From the NCBI RefSeq assembly GCF_022539315.1, contig NC_066343.1, forward strand, positions 42,918,466-42,982,465: a DNA stretch of 64,000 nt, written 5' to 3'. The notes under the pieces were generated by a model. That model had not been told where the DNA came from and did no database searches. It worked only from the letters and a program-made list of their open reading frames with translations. The DNA is from Serinus canaria (taxonomy: Eukaryota; Chordata; Aves; Passeriformes; Fringillidae). Positions 12,143-25,506 of the stretch are shown here, piece by piece; the first letter of the stretch is position 1, and every line of letters begins with the position of its first letter. The position numbers and the translations under genes were made by a program.

Positions 12143-12918
12143 AAAAATCTCATTTTTTTTCATTCAGTTCAATATTTTGTGGTGGTTTGGATGAGCAGTG
12201 TTTGATACAAAGAGGGAATGGGCTGAAAAGTAGTTAAAGTACTAAATTTTAACAACTGAATATCCATTGAAAATCTCTGTAAATGACTTGCTGCAGTTTT
12301 GGCAGGACTTAAAACCAGACTAATCTTCCTGTAATTTCATCTTGGGGAGACAGATACCTGTATTTGATGCTCCTTAGCAGTACATGATATGTTTTCCCAC
12401 CTTACAGCTTGTTATTGGAAGCATTCTGTAAACTCCTTTCTGCCTTTCTTTCTGTGTTTCATGAATATGTATTGACCCCTCAGAGCTGAATTTGCTCTGC
12501 TATTCACATCTTTTAAGTGCTTGACAAGAGCTTCCTGGCCCACCCCCACCTCTTCTGACAAAGTTATTTTTTAGAATTATTTAGATTACTTTTGCCTTGT
12601 CCGAAAAGTCAACATTTCAACTTTTTGTCTTGAGAAGAAATGCATTTCTTTAAGTCTTAGGATTATCTGTGCTCATCTTGATCCTGCTCTTTAACTCAGG
12701 TAACCCAGATTATTACTACCAGAACATAGCCATTGGTACTATCTCCTTTTCCATCTACAACTCCGCTTTCACATTGCCAAGTATATTATGGATTTCTCAC
12801 TACTTAGAATCACTCTGAATGGTCATAACTTCCTGGTGGCTTTTGTATGCTTTTACTTGTACTTCAGTGCTCTTGCTAAATTAGCTGAAAATGAACAACT
12901 GAAAACTACAATTTTATT

Positions 12919-12943
12919 AAAATTTAAATTGAATTTAAATTTT
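12919..12943. repeat. AT-rich palindrome
   Basis: AAAATTTAAAT and its exact reverse complement are separated by TGA. The sequence is wholly A/T in its arms, and chance is plausible in this composition. Confidence 0.6.
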
Positions 12944-13499
12944 GTTTTTGGTTATGCCTACCTCTGCCACCACCATATCAATATTTAAATGAGAATGCTA
13001 AAAGAAAAACTTTGACAAGCAGGAAGAGGAGTTTGCAATCACTGGAGGACTCCATAAATAGGGTATGTCTAAGAGTTCCTCAGGTCTATGGACACTGAAA
13101 ACCTTGCTGGAATGAGAGATTCCCCCCCAAAAAACTTTCCACAGGTATAAACAATATTTCTAGTGGCAGGCCTACAGATTAAACTTTAGGCAAACTCCAG
13201 GAACTGAAGGGTTAAAAATAAACCTTTATACCAGAGGCTTACTAATACAAAATTTTTTAGACAGCTGCTTTATGAATTTAGAATCTTTGATGAAGTTGCC
13301 TTTAGAATTCTTTATATGCCATTGAAATCTTCTGGTAAAAACACAAATAGACCTTTAGTGACTCAGAAAGTCCCACATTAACATGTAGCAGCAATAGGCA
13401 AAAAAATATGGGAGACTGGTAAAAATGCAGAATGGCATGGCTGGGAATGACACCTAAAAGCTGAAGATGAAATCTGGAAATAATACTGAGAGTATCCTG

Positions 13500-13581
13500 G
13501 TGAGTGAGTGAGTGAGTGAGTGAGTGAGTGAGTGAGTGAGTGAGTGAGTGAGTGAGTGACTGAGTGACTGAGTGATGAGTG
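13500..13581. repeat. (GTGA)n tetranucleotide microsatellite
   Basis: About 15 uninterrupted TGAG units are followed by a degenerate tail with TGAC substitutions. On the minus, transcribed strand it reads (TCAC)n; its open frame (SLTHSLTH...) is an artefact. Confidence 0.97.
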
Positions 13582-16019
13582 GCACAGCAGCCTTTTTCAC
13601 ATTTGTCACAATTGCTTTTTGGGGGGAAGCCTTGGAATTAAGTGAATTTATCTTCTGCTTATAGTACCTTAGTATTGTCCTAAGTAAGTTTTTAGCATAT
13701 CCAGTTAAGTCAAATCTGAACAAACCTTTTCTCTAAGCAAGCAAATAAAAAATCCATTCATTTTTTATTAAACATATACCAGAAAGAAGGATAAAGATGA
13801 AAGCTTAAAACACCTTCCAGTCTGTGAAGTTTTGGATAGGTACAAAATTTTCCCTTAATTAAATAGGCGAAATACTAATGATGGATTTTGCCCCATGGAA
13901 GGGGAGTGGACTAGATTGAATTGGCTACTGTCTACATCAGTAGGTAATATGCATACAGATTTATTTTTGCCAAAGGCAGACTGCTGTAAAATTATAATGG
14001 ACTGTAAACAAACAGATCTTTCCTCTTTACCTTGTTGGTTATTATGAGCTGGATGCAAATCAGGTTTGATAAGAGAGGCTGAATGAAGCAATGCTATGTA
14101 GGGATTAAAAGGCACTCAGTGTGATGGTGTATCGTGTTCTGTGACACGAAATCACTGGTCTGACCTGGTATATGTGGTTGCCTCTACTTAACCTGGAAAA
14201 TTAGCATATAAATATAAGTTATATGTGTTTGATAAATAACCATCCGCACACTTTCCCATGTTTATTGAGACTAAGCCTTTTTGCTATTCATGGTGCCAGT
14301 AATATTGCTAATTATGGCCATAGTAAGCACAATAAATTAAACATTTCTATGCACTAAAACCTAAAGAGGCAACTTACTGTAGGCTCAAACAATACTTGTG
14401 GTATTCATTTAAACTTTTCTTTCAGCTTATCCTTTGCTGAAAATTTTAGTGTTTAGTGTTTAGAGCAACCACTCTCTGTTCCTTTATTCAGTGCCACTAT
14501 GGTCTTCAATGATTATTTTCCGTGGCATTCATTAACTCACCAAAGGAGCAGTCAGCAACCATAATCAGCTATGCCTCACTGGAATTGAGTTTGCCAGGAG
14601 AAATTAACTTTTACACTGATGGAGCAGAGCAGCTCCCACACAGCAAAGACACTGCAGAGCCAAGACACCCTCCTTGTCCATACTTCTAACCTCGTGTTTC
14701 TGCTTCACCTACCCTTTTCTCTACTGCAAGAAGTCATCAGGAATCCAGAAGTTACCAAGGATGTCCTCTGGGTTTTTTTTTTTCCCCTCTGAGTTGTTGA
14801 TTCTTGAATTCTTTACAAAGGCACTTTTGAAAATAGTAATTTGAAATTTGGCAGACTGTGAAGATATTTCCAAAAAGCCAGTCCTTCTGGGATGGCATAG
14901 CTGTATTTCTAAATGACTCTCCCTCCCCTCAGGGTCTTTATATCAACAACTTTGCCCTGTTATGTCTTTTATAAAACAAAATTGCTTCCTGACATCTGCC
15001 CAGCTGTTATTGTTTTCCTCTTTCCTCTCATGTACCATGCAGTCATCTGCAGCAGCATTTGAGAATATGTTATTTAAAATCATTGAGAAAGTATGGAAAC
15101 TATCCACCACACAAATTCCAGAGGCAAATTACATATTTGACCCAGAAGAGTAGGTTTAAAAAACCAGCATCTTAGAATTAAAAAAAAAAAAAAAATAAAA
15201 TAAAGCAACTACATAAAATTACTTTCTCATTGAGACTGTCATAGGTGACTCTAGAAGATAGGTTCCATATTGATTCATATTTTTCAAAACTCTTTTTCCT
15301 GAAACATTCATGTTTTGGCCTTCTACCTGATCATACATGGTCTCTACTGACATCTGTCTCTAACAAATGTTCTTATAGGAGCAAAGGCATATAAACTGCA
15401 GTACACTGTGGGTAAAGGTGTCTTCAATGACAAAGAAATCTGAGTGTTAACTCCAAAAAAGGTCAGTAAACTCCAGTGAAAACTTCCTATAGGTAAAACC
15501 TGTCTTTGCCTTTGAGTGATTTGTTCTGCTATGATAATGCCTAGCTACTCCAAAGCTGGTACATCTGGTTTGGGCAGCAACCATCCTCAGTCAGGTTGAT
15601 TTATACATATCCCCACAGATTTCTTACGTATCCTTTTGCTCATCAGGGCATCTTTCCTCTTTGACAACCTTCAGCAATCTGAAGTGACACAGCAACATTT
15701 TAGGTGACACTTGCTCGCACTCACTATATCAAAGTTGGTAAGAAACAAGCCTAGATGGAAAGGAGCTGGTGATTTATGGCTTTAGGGCATCCTTGTAGTG
15801 TCTCCCGGGCAATGCTTGACCACCTTTTAGTGAAGCCACACAAGGAGACCAAAAGATCTAGATTGCACAAATAAATGCTTGCTGCTTATTGAGTGACTGC
15901 AGATGGATTCCCATTGAAGTTCAGGGCAACCAGTGCAACAAAGGATTGGTCTTTTTTGTTGTTTTCTTTCTTTTCTTATACACGAAAAATCTGACTATCT
16001 GATCTTACTATTTTTATTG

Positions 16020-16273
16020 TTAATCTTCTGAGGAAGAATGCACAGCAAGTTCCACCTTAATACCAGGAAGAATGTCTTTACTGTGCAGTGCCAGTGAACT
16101 GGCACAGACTGCCCAGAGAGGTTGCAAAGTCTCTCTCTCTCTCTGGGGATGTTCAAGAATCATCTGGACATGATCCGGTGCCATTTGATCTGGGATGATC
16201 CTGCCTGAGCAGGGAGGCTCAACCAGATGACGCCTGTGGTCCCTTCTAACCTGACCCATTCTGTGATTCTGGG
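16020..16273 (+). mobile_element. CR1 LINE 3' fragment
   Basis: It reads on the plus strand through AGGAAGAATGTCTTTACTG, GCCCAGAGAGGTTGCAAAGT and GGGGATGTTCAAGAATCATC. It ends CCCTTCTAACCTGACCCATT then CTGTGATTCTG, the typical CR1 terminus. It lies antisense to ADAMTSL1, about 465 bp from the TSR2 exon on its 3' (downstream intron) side. Confidence 0.88.
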
Positions 16274-16736
16274 GGCAGCAGAGATCAGACTTTCATGCAG
16301 GGCCAAAGGACATTGTTAACTAGAACAAAATCACTCATTACATTTTAAAAGCTGCCGTAAATGCAAGCAGGGTTTTCATTAAGGAGAAAATTAAAAAAGA
16401 AAAAACCCTCATAAGAATTGTTCATTTAAATGAGATGACAATAATTTTCATGCAAAAAGGTTTTTTTCCATCCCACTAACACTTAAGAGACATGTATTCA
16501 GCACATGGATTCAGAGCATGGGGATGGTATCATGGACAATTTGTTTTCTCATACTTGGTAATAATTAATGAGGCAAAATACATTCTGAGGGGAAGAAACA
16601 ACCATATCAAATCAGTCTTTGCTCTATGAAGGTGATAATGTATGATAAATGTCACTGTGAGAAATAGCAACAGAATATTCTCCTTTTATTTTACCTCTTT
16701 AGAGCTCAGTCTCCTTTAAAATTAAAGCCAACTGAC

Positions 16737-16875
16737 CTTGCAGGACAAGGATCCAGATTACACTCTTGAAGTTTTGGCTTTGGCTTGATATTTTCAGGAT
16801 AATAGTGACAGTATTGATCTGCTACTACCCGGTTGCTTCTCAGATCAAAGCACTCAGCAGATGTCAGTTGATAAC
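16737..16875 (-). CDS. ADAMTSL1: ADAMTSL1 exon: rest of TSR2
   Basis: This 139-bp exon enters in phase 1 (G|GT) and ends in phase 2 (AG|T, serine). It encodes 45 complete residues, from YQLTSAECFDLRSNRVV to LQECNLDPCPA. It completes TSR2, with cysteines in AEC, QYC, QEC and DPC. DLRSNRVVADQYC and KPKLQECNLDPCPA are diagnostic of ADAMTSL1; ADAMTSL3 has DIRLKRVVPD and KECSMDPCPS at the same places. The acceptor is TATCACAG and the donor is AAG|GTCAGT. The intron between this exon and the previous one is only 627 bp, the shortest in the window. Confidence 0.96.
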
Positions 16876-17502
16876 CTGTGATACACAGAGGAATAAATAA
16901 TATGAGATGTGATGTTCTTCCTGTTTGGCTCTGAAATGTATCTAAGTTCTGGTTCGGAAAAATGAAACTAATTTCAGCTTGCTTCAGTGCTTTTGGACAC
17001 AACAGCTGTTGTTTTACAAGCCAGATTGAAAACAGCAATGTAAATCACATGTAGCAGGAAACAGAAGATAACCAGTATGGTCAAAGAAAAATTCAGAAGT
17101 CTAGAAAAAGCAAACAAAAACACAGGCTGAGGTTTCTTAGTCACAAAGAATTGTGCCCTTAGTTTCAGTATAGAGAATAAACCTGCTGGTAGGAAAAGGG
17201 ACAAATGGAGACATCTTGTTTTACCAAATCCAGGCCCAAATCCCATCAGCCCTTTTGTCTGACAGATACGGCATTAAATACAGATATGTAGCTATCAACA
17301 CGTCCTTTATCTACAGAGATATCTATTTTCTGGCACAGTGCTGAAAATCTACAGGCTACCATGTTGCTAAATCCCTCTATTTAGTTGTAACTAGTCAAAT
17401 TTTTAGATTTTGCCTACTTTTAAGGTCCAAAACTCAGGGCAGTATTTGGGACAGGCCATGTATGCAGATGACAGCTTTTGAAATACAATCATAATTCATT
17501 AC
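16876..17502 (-). other. ADAMTSL1: ADAMTSL1 intron, 627 bp
   Basis: GT-AG intron that splits a glycine codon of the SCGGGYQ motif in TSR2. It shows no repeats or other features. It is the shortest intron here. Confidence 0.9.
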
Positions 17503-17614
17503 CTCCACCACAGGATGCAGAACAAGGGAAAAAATCAGTTTCCTTCCATCTGTGAATGATCGGCTGGTAGAAGATGAACTGGACTGAACTGTCAGCAGCA
17601 CCAGCATAATGGAT
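17503..17614 (-). CDS. ADAMTSL1: ADAMTSL1 exon: end of spacer and start of TSR2
   Basis: This 112-bp exon starts in phase 0 and leaves one base of a glycine codon. It encodes 37 complete residues, IHYAGAADSSVQFIFYQP continuing to FFPCSASCGG. The first part completes the spacer, with the conserved VQFIFYQPIIHRW. The second part opens the second thrombospondin type 1 repeat. CSASCGG fits the consensus for O-fucosylation by POFUT2, a modification described for TSRs of punctin-1 (family knowledge). The acceptor is TTTTTCAG and the donor is GGAG|GTAATG. The frame was not reported as a long open frame because stops lie close outside both splice sites; it was found by joining the neighbouring exons. 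Confidence 0.95.
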
Positions 17615-20370
17615 CTGAAAAAGAGGTTATATCAAAGAGTGAATCTAACACAAATGCTGTGAAGAAGTACTCTGCCACAAGCATCTTGCAGATTGGAGAC
17701 ATCTTGAAGCTTCATGAAATACCAGATGTACTTTGCAATAGAAAAACTAAATACAAAACCAAAGGATTGATCAGTGGTAAAATCTTGGGTTCAAAACACA
17801 GTCAAATAAATTTCTGGGCATAAGCAGTGACCATTTTGAGACCACATTCTGAAATAATGAGTGCATGGCAAACGTATGATTAGTGCTATTGAATAATATT
17901 ATAGGGACAGAGGATAGGGACTGATGAATCAGAAAATCACCTTCCCCTATCTACTGTCCCTGACACATGGACATAGATTTTAGATCTTTAATGTTTCTCA
18001 AAAAACATTTTCTGAACAGTTACAATACACTTGCTAGTGTAGAGTAAAACATGGGAGGCTGCACTCTGAAAAATAATAAACAGTATTAAAAAAATTAATT
18101 ATAAAAACTTTAACAGTATAAAAAACCTTTTTTTTTTTTCCCTGAGGTGAGGTCTTTATTTCATTCTGCTTTGTGGCACTGTCATTATTATGAAGTTTGC
18201 TTTTCTGCTTATTTCACTTTGCCTGTAAAACTGCTTCCTTCAGTCATAGGCAGGGAATCCTGGCTGGGGCTAAGTGCATGTCTGCAAAACTGTCCTTAGA
18301 GCCTACAAGCCACCTGAGCTTAAAAGCTAGCATTCTTTTAGTACTAGGTGTGCTGAATGGATGTTCCACATAAACAAGACTTTGTAGTGCAAGGACTGCA
18401 ATAGGAGAGACCTTCCCACTGGTAAAGCAGCACCACTTGCACCCTGCCTACTAAAAAATCCTTCCTGTTTGATGTCTATGCTGATTAATCCACTTATGAG
18501 GACTTGAAAATCTCAGCAGGTTATGCCCTGTCCTTACCTTTATGCCTCTGCATGAACAGCTGGAAAGGGAAGAACAAAAATCTGCCACTAAATACCTGTC
18601 CTATTTGATTATTTGTCCTAGGACACAGTATTTCAGGGCTGCTAGAGCATGTCTGCATCAGTGGCATTATGCTATCACAGTAGAGAAAACTGCCAAATCA
18701 CATCTTGAAAGGATGGACCCTTGTCCAAGGCAGTACTGCTGCTCTCAGGAGCAATCCTCTCACCTTTTTTCAGACAGCTTAAACTGTTTGACCACTGCCT
18801 CCTTTTCCTTTTTTTTCTCTTATGTTTCAAATGAGTCTCCTAGATTGGGAAACACCATTTTCCCCTCACTCTTCTCTCTTTCCAAACACCAAGAGACACT
18901 GTCAAAGAATGGTCTGTGAAACGGAAGCAAAAACATGACAAATTGAGATGAACTTTGTAACTTGGGTTGTTTGTTTTGTTTTCTCCTGTAGATGGACAGC
19001 AACATGATTACAAACCAAGATATATCTAGAAGACCAGGAGGAGGGCAAGAATGCTGATGTGTGTACGAGATCTGGTCCACTGAGACTAAGGTTGCCCTTT
19101 TCTAATTAAACAGTGATGTCAATTCTCAAAAGGAAAAAAACCCAAACCAGCTGTAGCAATACAACTGCTTCAGCAAATGGGAGGCCTTTTGAACAGATCA
19201 CTATTGTTTGAATGTGTGTGTCAGAAGCAGGATACTTAATTCCTTGTGTGGGGAGGGTGCATTAATTACACACTTCAGAAGGGTCTTTCCAGGCTCATGA
19301 AAGCTTCAGGCACTCCTGGGAAAAACGTTCTGTTGTGCTGGAAGCCATCTGGGGAGGTCTCTGATCTCAATGCGCAGGAAAGGCATTCTCTGGGGAGAAT
19401 TCTGCTTTTACTCTTTGTTTTTTGAGGATCATCAGTGATTCCTAAACTCAGATCTACTCAGCAGTACAGTCTGAAGTGAATCTTGAAGAACAGAGCAAGA
19501 GTTCACACATGGGCTACTATAAAATGAGGGGGAAGGAAAAGGAGTTTACACTGAGGAAAAAAATCAGGAAGAAGAGTTCCTCTCTCTCTGCAGACTATTC
19601 CTGCATGTTTGGAGTTATCTGTCTGTTTTGACAGAGAGAAAAGACAGATGTACCATCTTTTCCAGTTTAATGTGGAAGTCACTAATACAGCCATGATAAC
19701 ATAGGTGAGGAAGAATTACAATGAGCCACAGTCATAAGCAAATTATACAAAACAAGCAAATAAAAGAAGCATACACAATATTGTGTATTTTTAAGGAGTA
19801 TTGTAAGCAGAAGAGGAACAATAACCTGTGACTCCACAGAGCAAAAACTTCTTTTTGATTTTGTTTTACTGCTTGTTAGAGCTAAGATCTTTAACCAGGA
19901 AAAAACATCACTGGCTACTTGAGCCCTGAAAAACTCAGAGTGAGAATTGATAGCTAAATGCTGTAAGAAATGTCATGGTTTGGCTGCACAGGGCGAGCTC
20001 CCACACATTGAAATACTCAGCTCTGTAGTATGATGAAATTTTTTACCCTTGCAGTATTAGCAACACCCTTGTAGCTATGAAAAAATCCAAAGATCCAAAT
20101 AGAGATGGCCATCACCTGAGAGCCTTAAGCTAGTCTTCTAAAAAACAACGAGTTTTGCACGCTTAGGTAACTGAACTAGAAAAAACAGCAACTCATAGTT
20201 ATATTTGCAAATGAAATCCTATCTCAATTTCTTAATAGAGGACGTCAGAAGTACCCAGATCTTGCAGAGCACTCATCTCTGCATTTGTGATGGCAACTCC
20301 CCAGATATCATCCTTGACTTCTTTAACTCAGGAGAATTAGGAGCATTCAGAGCAGCCCTTGCTAGTTGCA

Positions 20371-20990
20371 CAGAATCAGAGATTTACAGAATGAACTAGG
20401 CTGGAAAAGACCTTTGAGATAATAGAGTCCAACCTATTACCTAACAACTCCTCATCAACCAAACCACTGCACTGAGTGCCACATCCAGCCTTTTTATAAA
20501 TACCTCCACAGAGAGTAACTCCATCACCTCCATGGGAGACTATTCCAAAGAGCGATTCCCTTAATCACTCTGTTAATGAATAATTTTTTCCTAATGTCTA
20601 GCCTAAACTTCCCCTGGCACAGCTTAAGACCATGTCCTCTTGCTCTGTCACTATGTGCCCAGGAAAAGAGATTGATCCACACCTGGCTACACCCTCATTT
20701 CAGGCAACTCCAGCTCCCTCAGTTGTTCCTAACATAGTTTGAGTTCCCAGCCCCTCTCCAGCCTTGTTGCTCTCCTCTGGATGTGCTCAAGCATTTCAAT
20801 GTCCTTCCCAAACTGAGGGCCCAGAACTGGACACAGCACTCCAGGTGTGGCCTCACCAGTGCTGAGTACAGGGGAAGGATGACCTCCCTGCTCCTGCTGG
20901 CCACACTATTCCTGGTACAGGCCAGGATGTCCTTGGCCTTCTTGGCTACCAGGCCACACTGCTGGCTCATGTTCAGCTGGATGTCAACCC
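20371..20990 (-). mobile_element. CR1 LINE fragment, about 620 bp
   Basis: It starts CAGAATCAGAGATTTACAG with GGCTGGAAAAGACC, and continues through the conserved CR1 blocks CACTCCAGGTGTGGCCTCAC and TGGCTACCAGGCCACACTGC. It is a minus-strand element including the end of ORF2. The minus-strand open frame at 20719-21003 ([20 protein letters not shown]) is a decayed piece of the CR1 reverse transcriptase C-terminus. Confidence 0.9.
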
Positions 20991-21785
20991 TAAAAGATAA
21001 CACCAGTCATCTAAGGAACTAAAACTAGAGTCTTCAGAATATCCACTGTCTAGCCTACAGTCACTATCAACAGAGATATCTTTTTTTCTCTGTTGAAAGA
21101 CCTTGGGAAAAAAAAATCTCTTTTAGACTTTTTTTTACACTAATTTTTCTAATTCCTGCATAGGATGCAGCAAGAAAGTACAAACTGTTGCTCAGGTGAA
21201 GTTTGGAGTTGATAAAATGCAGATGTGTTTTGGTTCATGTCACAGAAAGTCAAAAGAAAACAAAAAGTTGAACACGAAAGGTGTGTAATCTTTTTGAGAT
21301 ATTCTCATCTGCTCTTTGAACAAGAGACTGCAACATCTGACTTCACCCTTGCACTTTGCTGATTTTTCCTGTAGCTTCAAAATTTTATTTGTTCACATAA
21401 AACCAAACAAGTAAAGTTCCCAAAAGCCCAACCATTTCTTGCCTAATTTTGGAAATGTATGCTTCCACTTTTGGAAGTGTATACATTTTGGAAATGTATG
21501 AACCATTTCTTTTTGTTCTCTGAAGAACATATGGCCTGACCCACAAAACTGCAGTAGTTTACTTGGACAGTTTCAAAATTTAATCAGCACTTTATAACCA
21601 GCAGTCATAACCAAGTAATTATTAGTGTTACTTGTACAGCTGAGCCATGAAAATGTATTCAATAAAATGTTCTCATTGCATGCAGTTGGAGGTAGGTGAG
21701 GAGGAAAGACACCCCTTCTTTCTTGTGTGGATATGTGTGTGTGTTCCAAAATGGGGACAGAGAAAGGGAATTATTATTTTGTACC

Positions 21786-22249
21786 TCAGAATCATAGAAT
21801 CATGAAGTTTTGAAAGGCTTCCCAGATTATGGAGTCCAGCCTTCGACCAAACACCACCATGTCAACTAAACCACAGCACTAAGTACCTTGTCCAGTTGTT
21901 TCTGGAATATTTCTAGGGATGGTGAGTCCACTACCTCTCTGGGCAGACAATTTTGATGCCTGACTACCCTTCCAGTGAAGTTCTTCCTGATGTTCAACCT
22001 GGACCTCCTCTGGTGCAGCTTAAGCCTGGGTCCTCCTGTCCTGTCAGTGGTTGTCTATGAGAAGAGATTGACCCCAACCAGACTACAGCCTTCTTTCAGG
22101 CAGTTGTAGAGAGTGATAAGGTCACCCCTGAGCCTCCTCCTCTCCAGGCTAAACAACCCCAGCTCCCTCAGCCACTCCTCATAGGACTTACTCTCTAGGC
22201 CACTCACCAGCTTTGTTGTCCTCCTCTGGAACTGCTCCAGCAAAGTTTG
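21786..22249 (-). mobile_element. CR1 LINE fragment, about 460 bp
   Basis: It begins CAGAATCATAGAATCATG and includes GGGCAGACAATTTTGATGCC, AAGTTCTTCCTGATGTTCAA and CTCCCTCAGCCACTCCTCAT in CR1 order. It lies in the same direction as the copy at 20371, from which it is separated by about 800 bp. The minus-strand open frame at 22055-22243 belongs to it. Confidence 0.9.
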
Positions 22250-24724
22250 TCTTACACAACTTGATCTGGTCTGCTATGAACCAGCTCCATGACACCATGC
22301 TTATTAGAAAATTTCTAATGGATTCTCCCATAGTATTATTCTGATTCTGATCCTGAATACTTTCTTAAAGTTCCACATACCAAATCATTAGATTGATACT
22401 AATGAAAGTAACTAATGAGAAATCTGACCAATGTAATTTTATGCTTCTCATGTCAGTATAAAAAATACTCTACCTAGAGTGCTTCAATATTTCTGGTTGT
22501 ATTGCTGGTTCAGTATTGCAAGTGATAACTTGCACGGCAAAATAAAGGGGGATGTACAAGAGATTTATTGCTGTTAATAATTTGTTCTTGAAGGAAATAG
22601 AAGCCAGACATTGTCATGGGAAACAAGTTTACAAGATTGTTTAAAAAAACATAAAAGGTACATAAAATGTAAATAATGAGAGATGCTGAAGGCTTTCAAG
22701 CATATATTTTAAGACAGGGCTACCCCATGACACCTCTGAGTTTGTCTTGTCCTTCCTTTGGAATGCTGAAAGGACATCTGCCCTCAAGGTCCAGGGAAAA
22801 TATCTACTGTCCTCTTCTGCATTCACATCCCCTAACTGTGATAGTCCTGTGTTGGATCAGCTTGGTTTTAGGACTGTCCCTCTTATGAAAGTCAGCTCAT
22901 CTATTGCTTCTCAATTTAAGCCTCTAAATCAGCCAGAGAAATCACTGAAATTACCTTTTCACTGTTTACCTATTTTACATCTCTGACTTGGAACTTGCTC
23001 ACCCTGCCTCAATCTTGGATTAAGCAGCATTCCTTTAGATGATAAATCTGTTAAAAAGCTTTTAGATTCATTCTCTCACTAAGCCAAAATAGAAAACTAG
23101 AAGGTTCAAATCTTTCACCAGTTCCATTATTCTGCCCAAAAGAAGAAAAAAAGACAAAATCACTGCAGTGGATTGGCTAGGATAGCTAGCAGTAATGGAA
23201 CCTGCAGTAGCAGCTATAACAATTAACAACCTGTAGAGAGCCCACTAGTAAGTGCAACAAATATGAATGTTTCTCAAATGACAAGACCAAAATGGTTCCA
23301 TGGAACCAAAGGCAACCCCAAATACACCAAAACCAGATGTGCTGTGTCTCTGCTTTGATACCAACATCCCAGTCATTGTGGAAAGACCTTTTCAGCACCA
23401 TCAACAATCAGGGTAAGAGAATTCACCATCAAACAAGCCATCTTAATCATCACTGCAGAATATTTATGAAACTTAATTTATTAATGGCAATATCCAATAA
23501 ATCAATGTAAAAAGAAGATTCTATTGTGATAGATACTGTAGAAAAATAAAATTACCAAATTGAAAGGGCATTTTTTGCCACACACACACAAATTATTAAA
23601 ATTGTGGAAACTGAACAAGGTTGGCAACAAGCCTTCATAGCGCTAAAAAGTGACTGATTTTTGAGATCTACGTAAACAAAAGTTAGAGAATAAGAAAAGA
23701 AAAAATTTACAAATATCATTTTTTCAGAGGAACAGAAAATTACATGCCTAAGAAACTGTCTCTACTGCCTTAAAACCTGCCAGGACATTTCAGATCAGCA
23801 GTATTTTAGAGAAGTATGTAAAGTTAATGGTAACACATCTCCAGATCCAAAGAGCATCCACTCAGTAGTTTCAAATGATGTAGTGGTTGAGCACAGGAAC
23901 CACAAATCCAAATCACATTTGATCATATTCAGTGTACTTACATGCATAAACTGTGGTTTAAAATACATAAATATAGATAGAAATTTTTAACAGTTTTCAG
24001 AAATCGCTTCCTGACTAATGAGCAAAACTTCAGTCCAGTATCTTCTAGCTCAGTTATTGGGTGAGTAGATGGAATGTAAAACGAAAACAGAACATCAATG
24101 GTAGCCTGAGAAGGATAATTTTCCTGAGCACTTTGTCAAAAAAAAAAAAAAAAAGGTAGTTTTATTATTCTAGGTTTTTTCCAAGGTCCCTTACCAAAGG
24201 TCCTAGACAGATCCTCCTAGAAGGTCTTCCCGTGAACTGATGACTGGGTAACAAATAATGGCCCAGTAACCTGCTCTTGCAATGGATGGAGGACTGTGGA
24301 ATCCCTCAGGGATATGTGCTGCAGCATGAGCTGTTAGCAAGATGCACAGATGAGCAGGATAAAGGGTAAATCATGAGCTTACCAAGTTTGCTAATGAAAA
24401 AGCTTATGAATGGGGCCTAAAATGGAAACCATCTGTGAAAGCACCCAAAGTTTGACAGACTAAAATTTGAGTTCAGTAAAAAAAGAAATAACGCCTATGG
24501 GAGATCCCAATTAATTATATATGCTAATTATACACAAAACTGTTGTCCACATTAGCTTTTACTATTCAGAATCATGATAGGGTTGTTTCAGACATTCCTC
24601 TGGAAATAGCAGCTCAGGATGCAGCATCAGTTAAAAATCTCAATAGAATTTTGCATAAAGGAAGAAAAACAGAGAGAAAAGTACACAGCCAGGTAAAATC
24701 CATTTGTCTTGATTATTATGTGTA

Positions 24725-25062
24725 CAGAATCAGAAAACTATTAAGGTTGGAAAAGACCTCTAAGATCATCCAGTCCAACCACCAACTTGACACTGCCAAG
24801 TTCACCACTACACCACGTCTCTAAGCACCACCTCTACTCAGTTTTTGAACACTTCCAGTGTGGGTGGTTCCACTACTTCCCTGGGCAACCTGTTCCAACA
24901 TTTAATCAGCCTTTTGGCCATGAAACTTTTTCTAGTGTTCAATCTATATGTCCCCTGGAACAACTTTTGGCCATTTCCTTCTGTTATATTACTTGTTACC
25001 TAGGAGAAGAGACTGACCATCACCTCGTTACCCACTTCCTTTCAAGTAATTGTAGAGTGTAA
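24725..25062 (-). mobile_element. CR1 LINE 3' fragment
   Basis: It begins CAGAATCAGAAAACTATT and AAGGTTGGAAAAGACCTC, and continues with ATCATCCAGTCCAACCACC and CTGGGCAACCTGTTCCAACA. It is a minus-strand element. It appears to sit inside an older plus-strand CR1 whose downstream parts are seen from 25420. Confidence 0.88.
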
Positions 25063-25079
25063 ATTCACTCTTTTTCAAC

Positions 25080-25260
25080 ATATAAATTTATGTACAGATA
25101 CATTTTTATATCAAATAATAATACTATGATATGATATATGATATAATTTTATTTATATTATACTCAAATTATTTATATTAACATTAAATAATTTTATTAT
25201 ATTTATTGCACTATAGATCTATTGACAGGAAATTTATTCTTTCAAACATAGATCTATGTA
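25080..25260. repeat. AT-rich low-complexity block
   Basis: The stretch is almost all A and T, with repeated ATATGATAT and TTATTTATATTA motifs. It directly follows the CR1 at 24725-25062. No function is evident. Confidence 0.7.
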
Positions 25261-25419
25261 ATTAAACACTAGTCACAAATTATGTGTTTATGCGTACTTT
25301 AAAAAATTGTGACTGTATAATCACAGCAAAACCAGGAAAGGGACAGAGAATGGAAATAAGAATGAACTTTTCATGGATCATCTTTGATAAAAAGTAAAAT
25401 TGAGTAAGATATAAGAAGG

Positions 25420-25506
25420 ACACTTATCTGTTGGAACAAGTCCAGAGCAGGTACATGAAGATGACCAGAGGGCTGGAGCACCTCTCTTTTGAGAAAAAGC
25501 TGAGAC
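25420..25506 (+). mobile_element. Plus-strand CR1, part upstream of an insertion
   Basis: GGAACAAGTCCAGAGCAGGT, GGCTGGAGCACCTCTC and GAGAAAAAGCTGAGAC match the CR1 3' region in plus orientation. The match stops at 25506 and resumes at 25980, where ATCTGGGGTAGTTCAGCCTG continues the same consensus. Confidence 0.8.

Larger units (their letters stand above)
7594..16736 (-). other. ADAMTSL1: ADAMTSL1 intron, 9143 bp
   Basis: GT-AG intron between the TSR2 exon and the small linker exon. It holds a poly(T) run at 8176-8197 followed by a C run, a 22-bp hairpin at 12092-12142 and an AT palindrome at 12919-12943. It also holds a (GTGA)n microsatellite at 13500, an A run at 15180 and a plus-strand CR1 at 16020. 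A slightly more GC-rich block at about 10320-11120 has no recognised content. Confidence 0.85.

Noticed and set aside
13454..13723. Open frame with SLTH repeats
   Set aside because: Translation of the (GTGA)n microsatellite.
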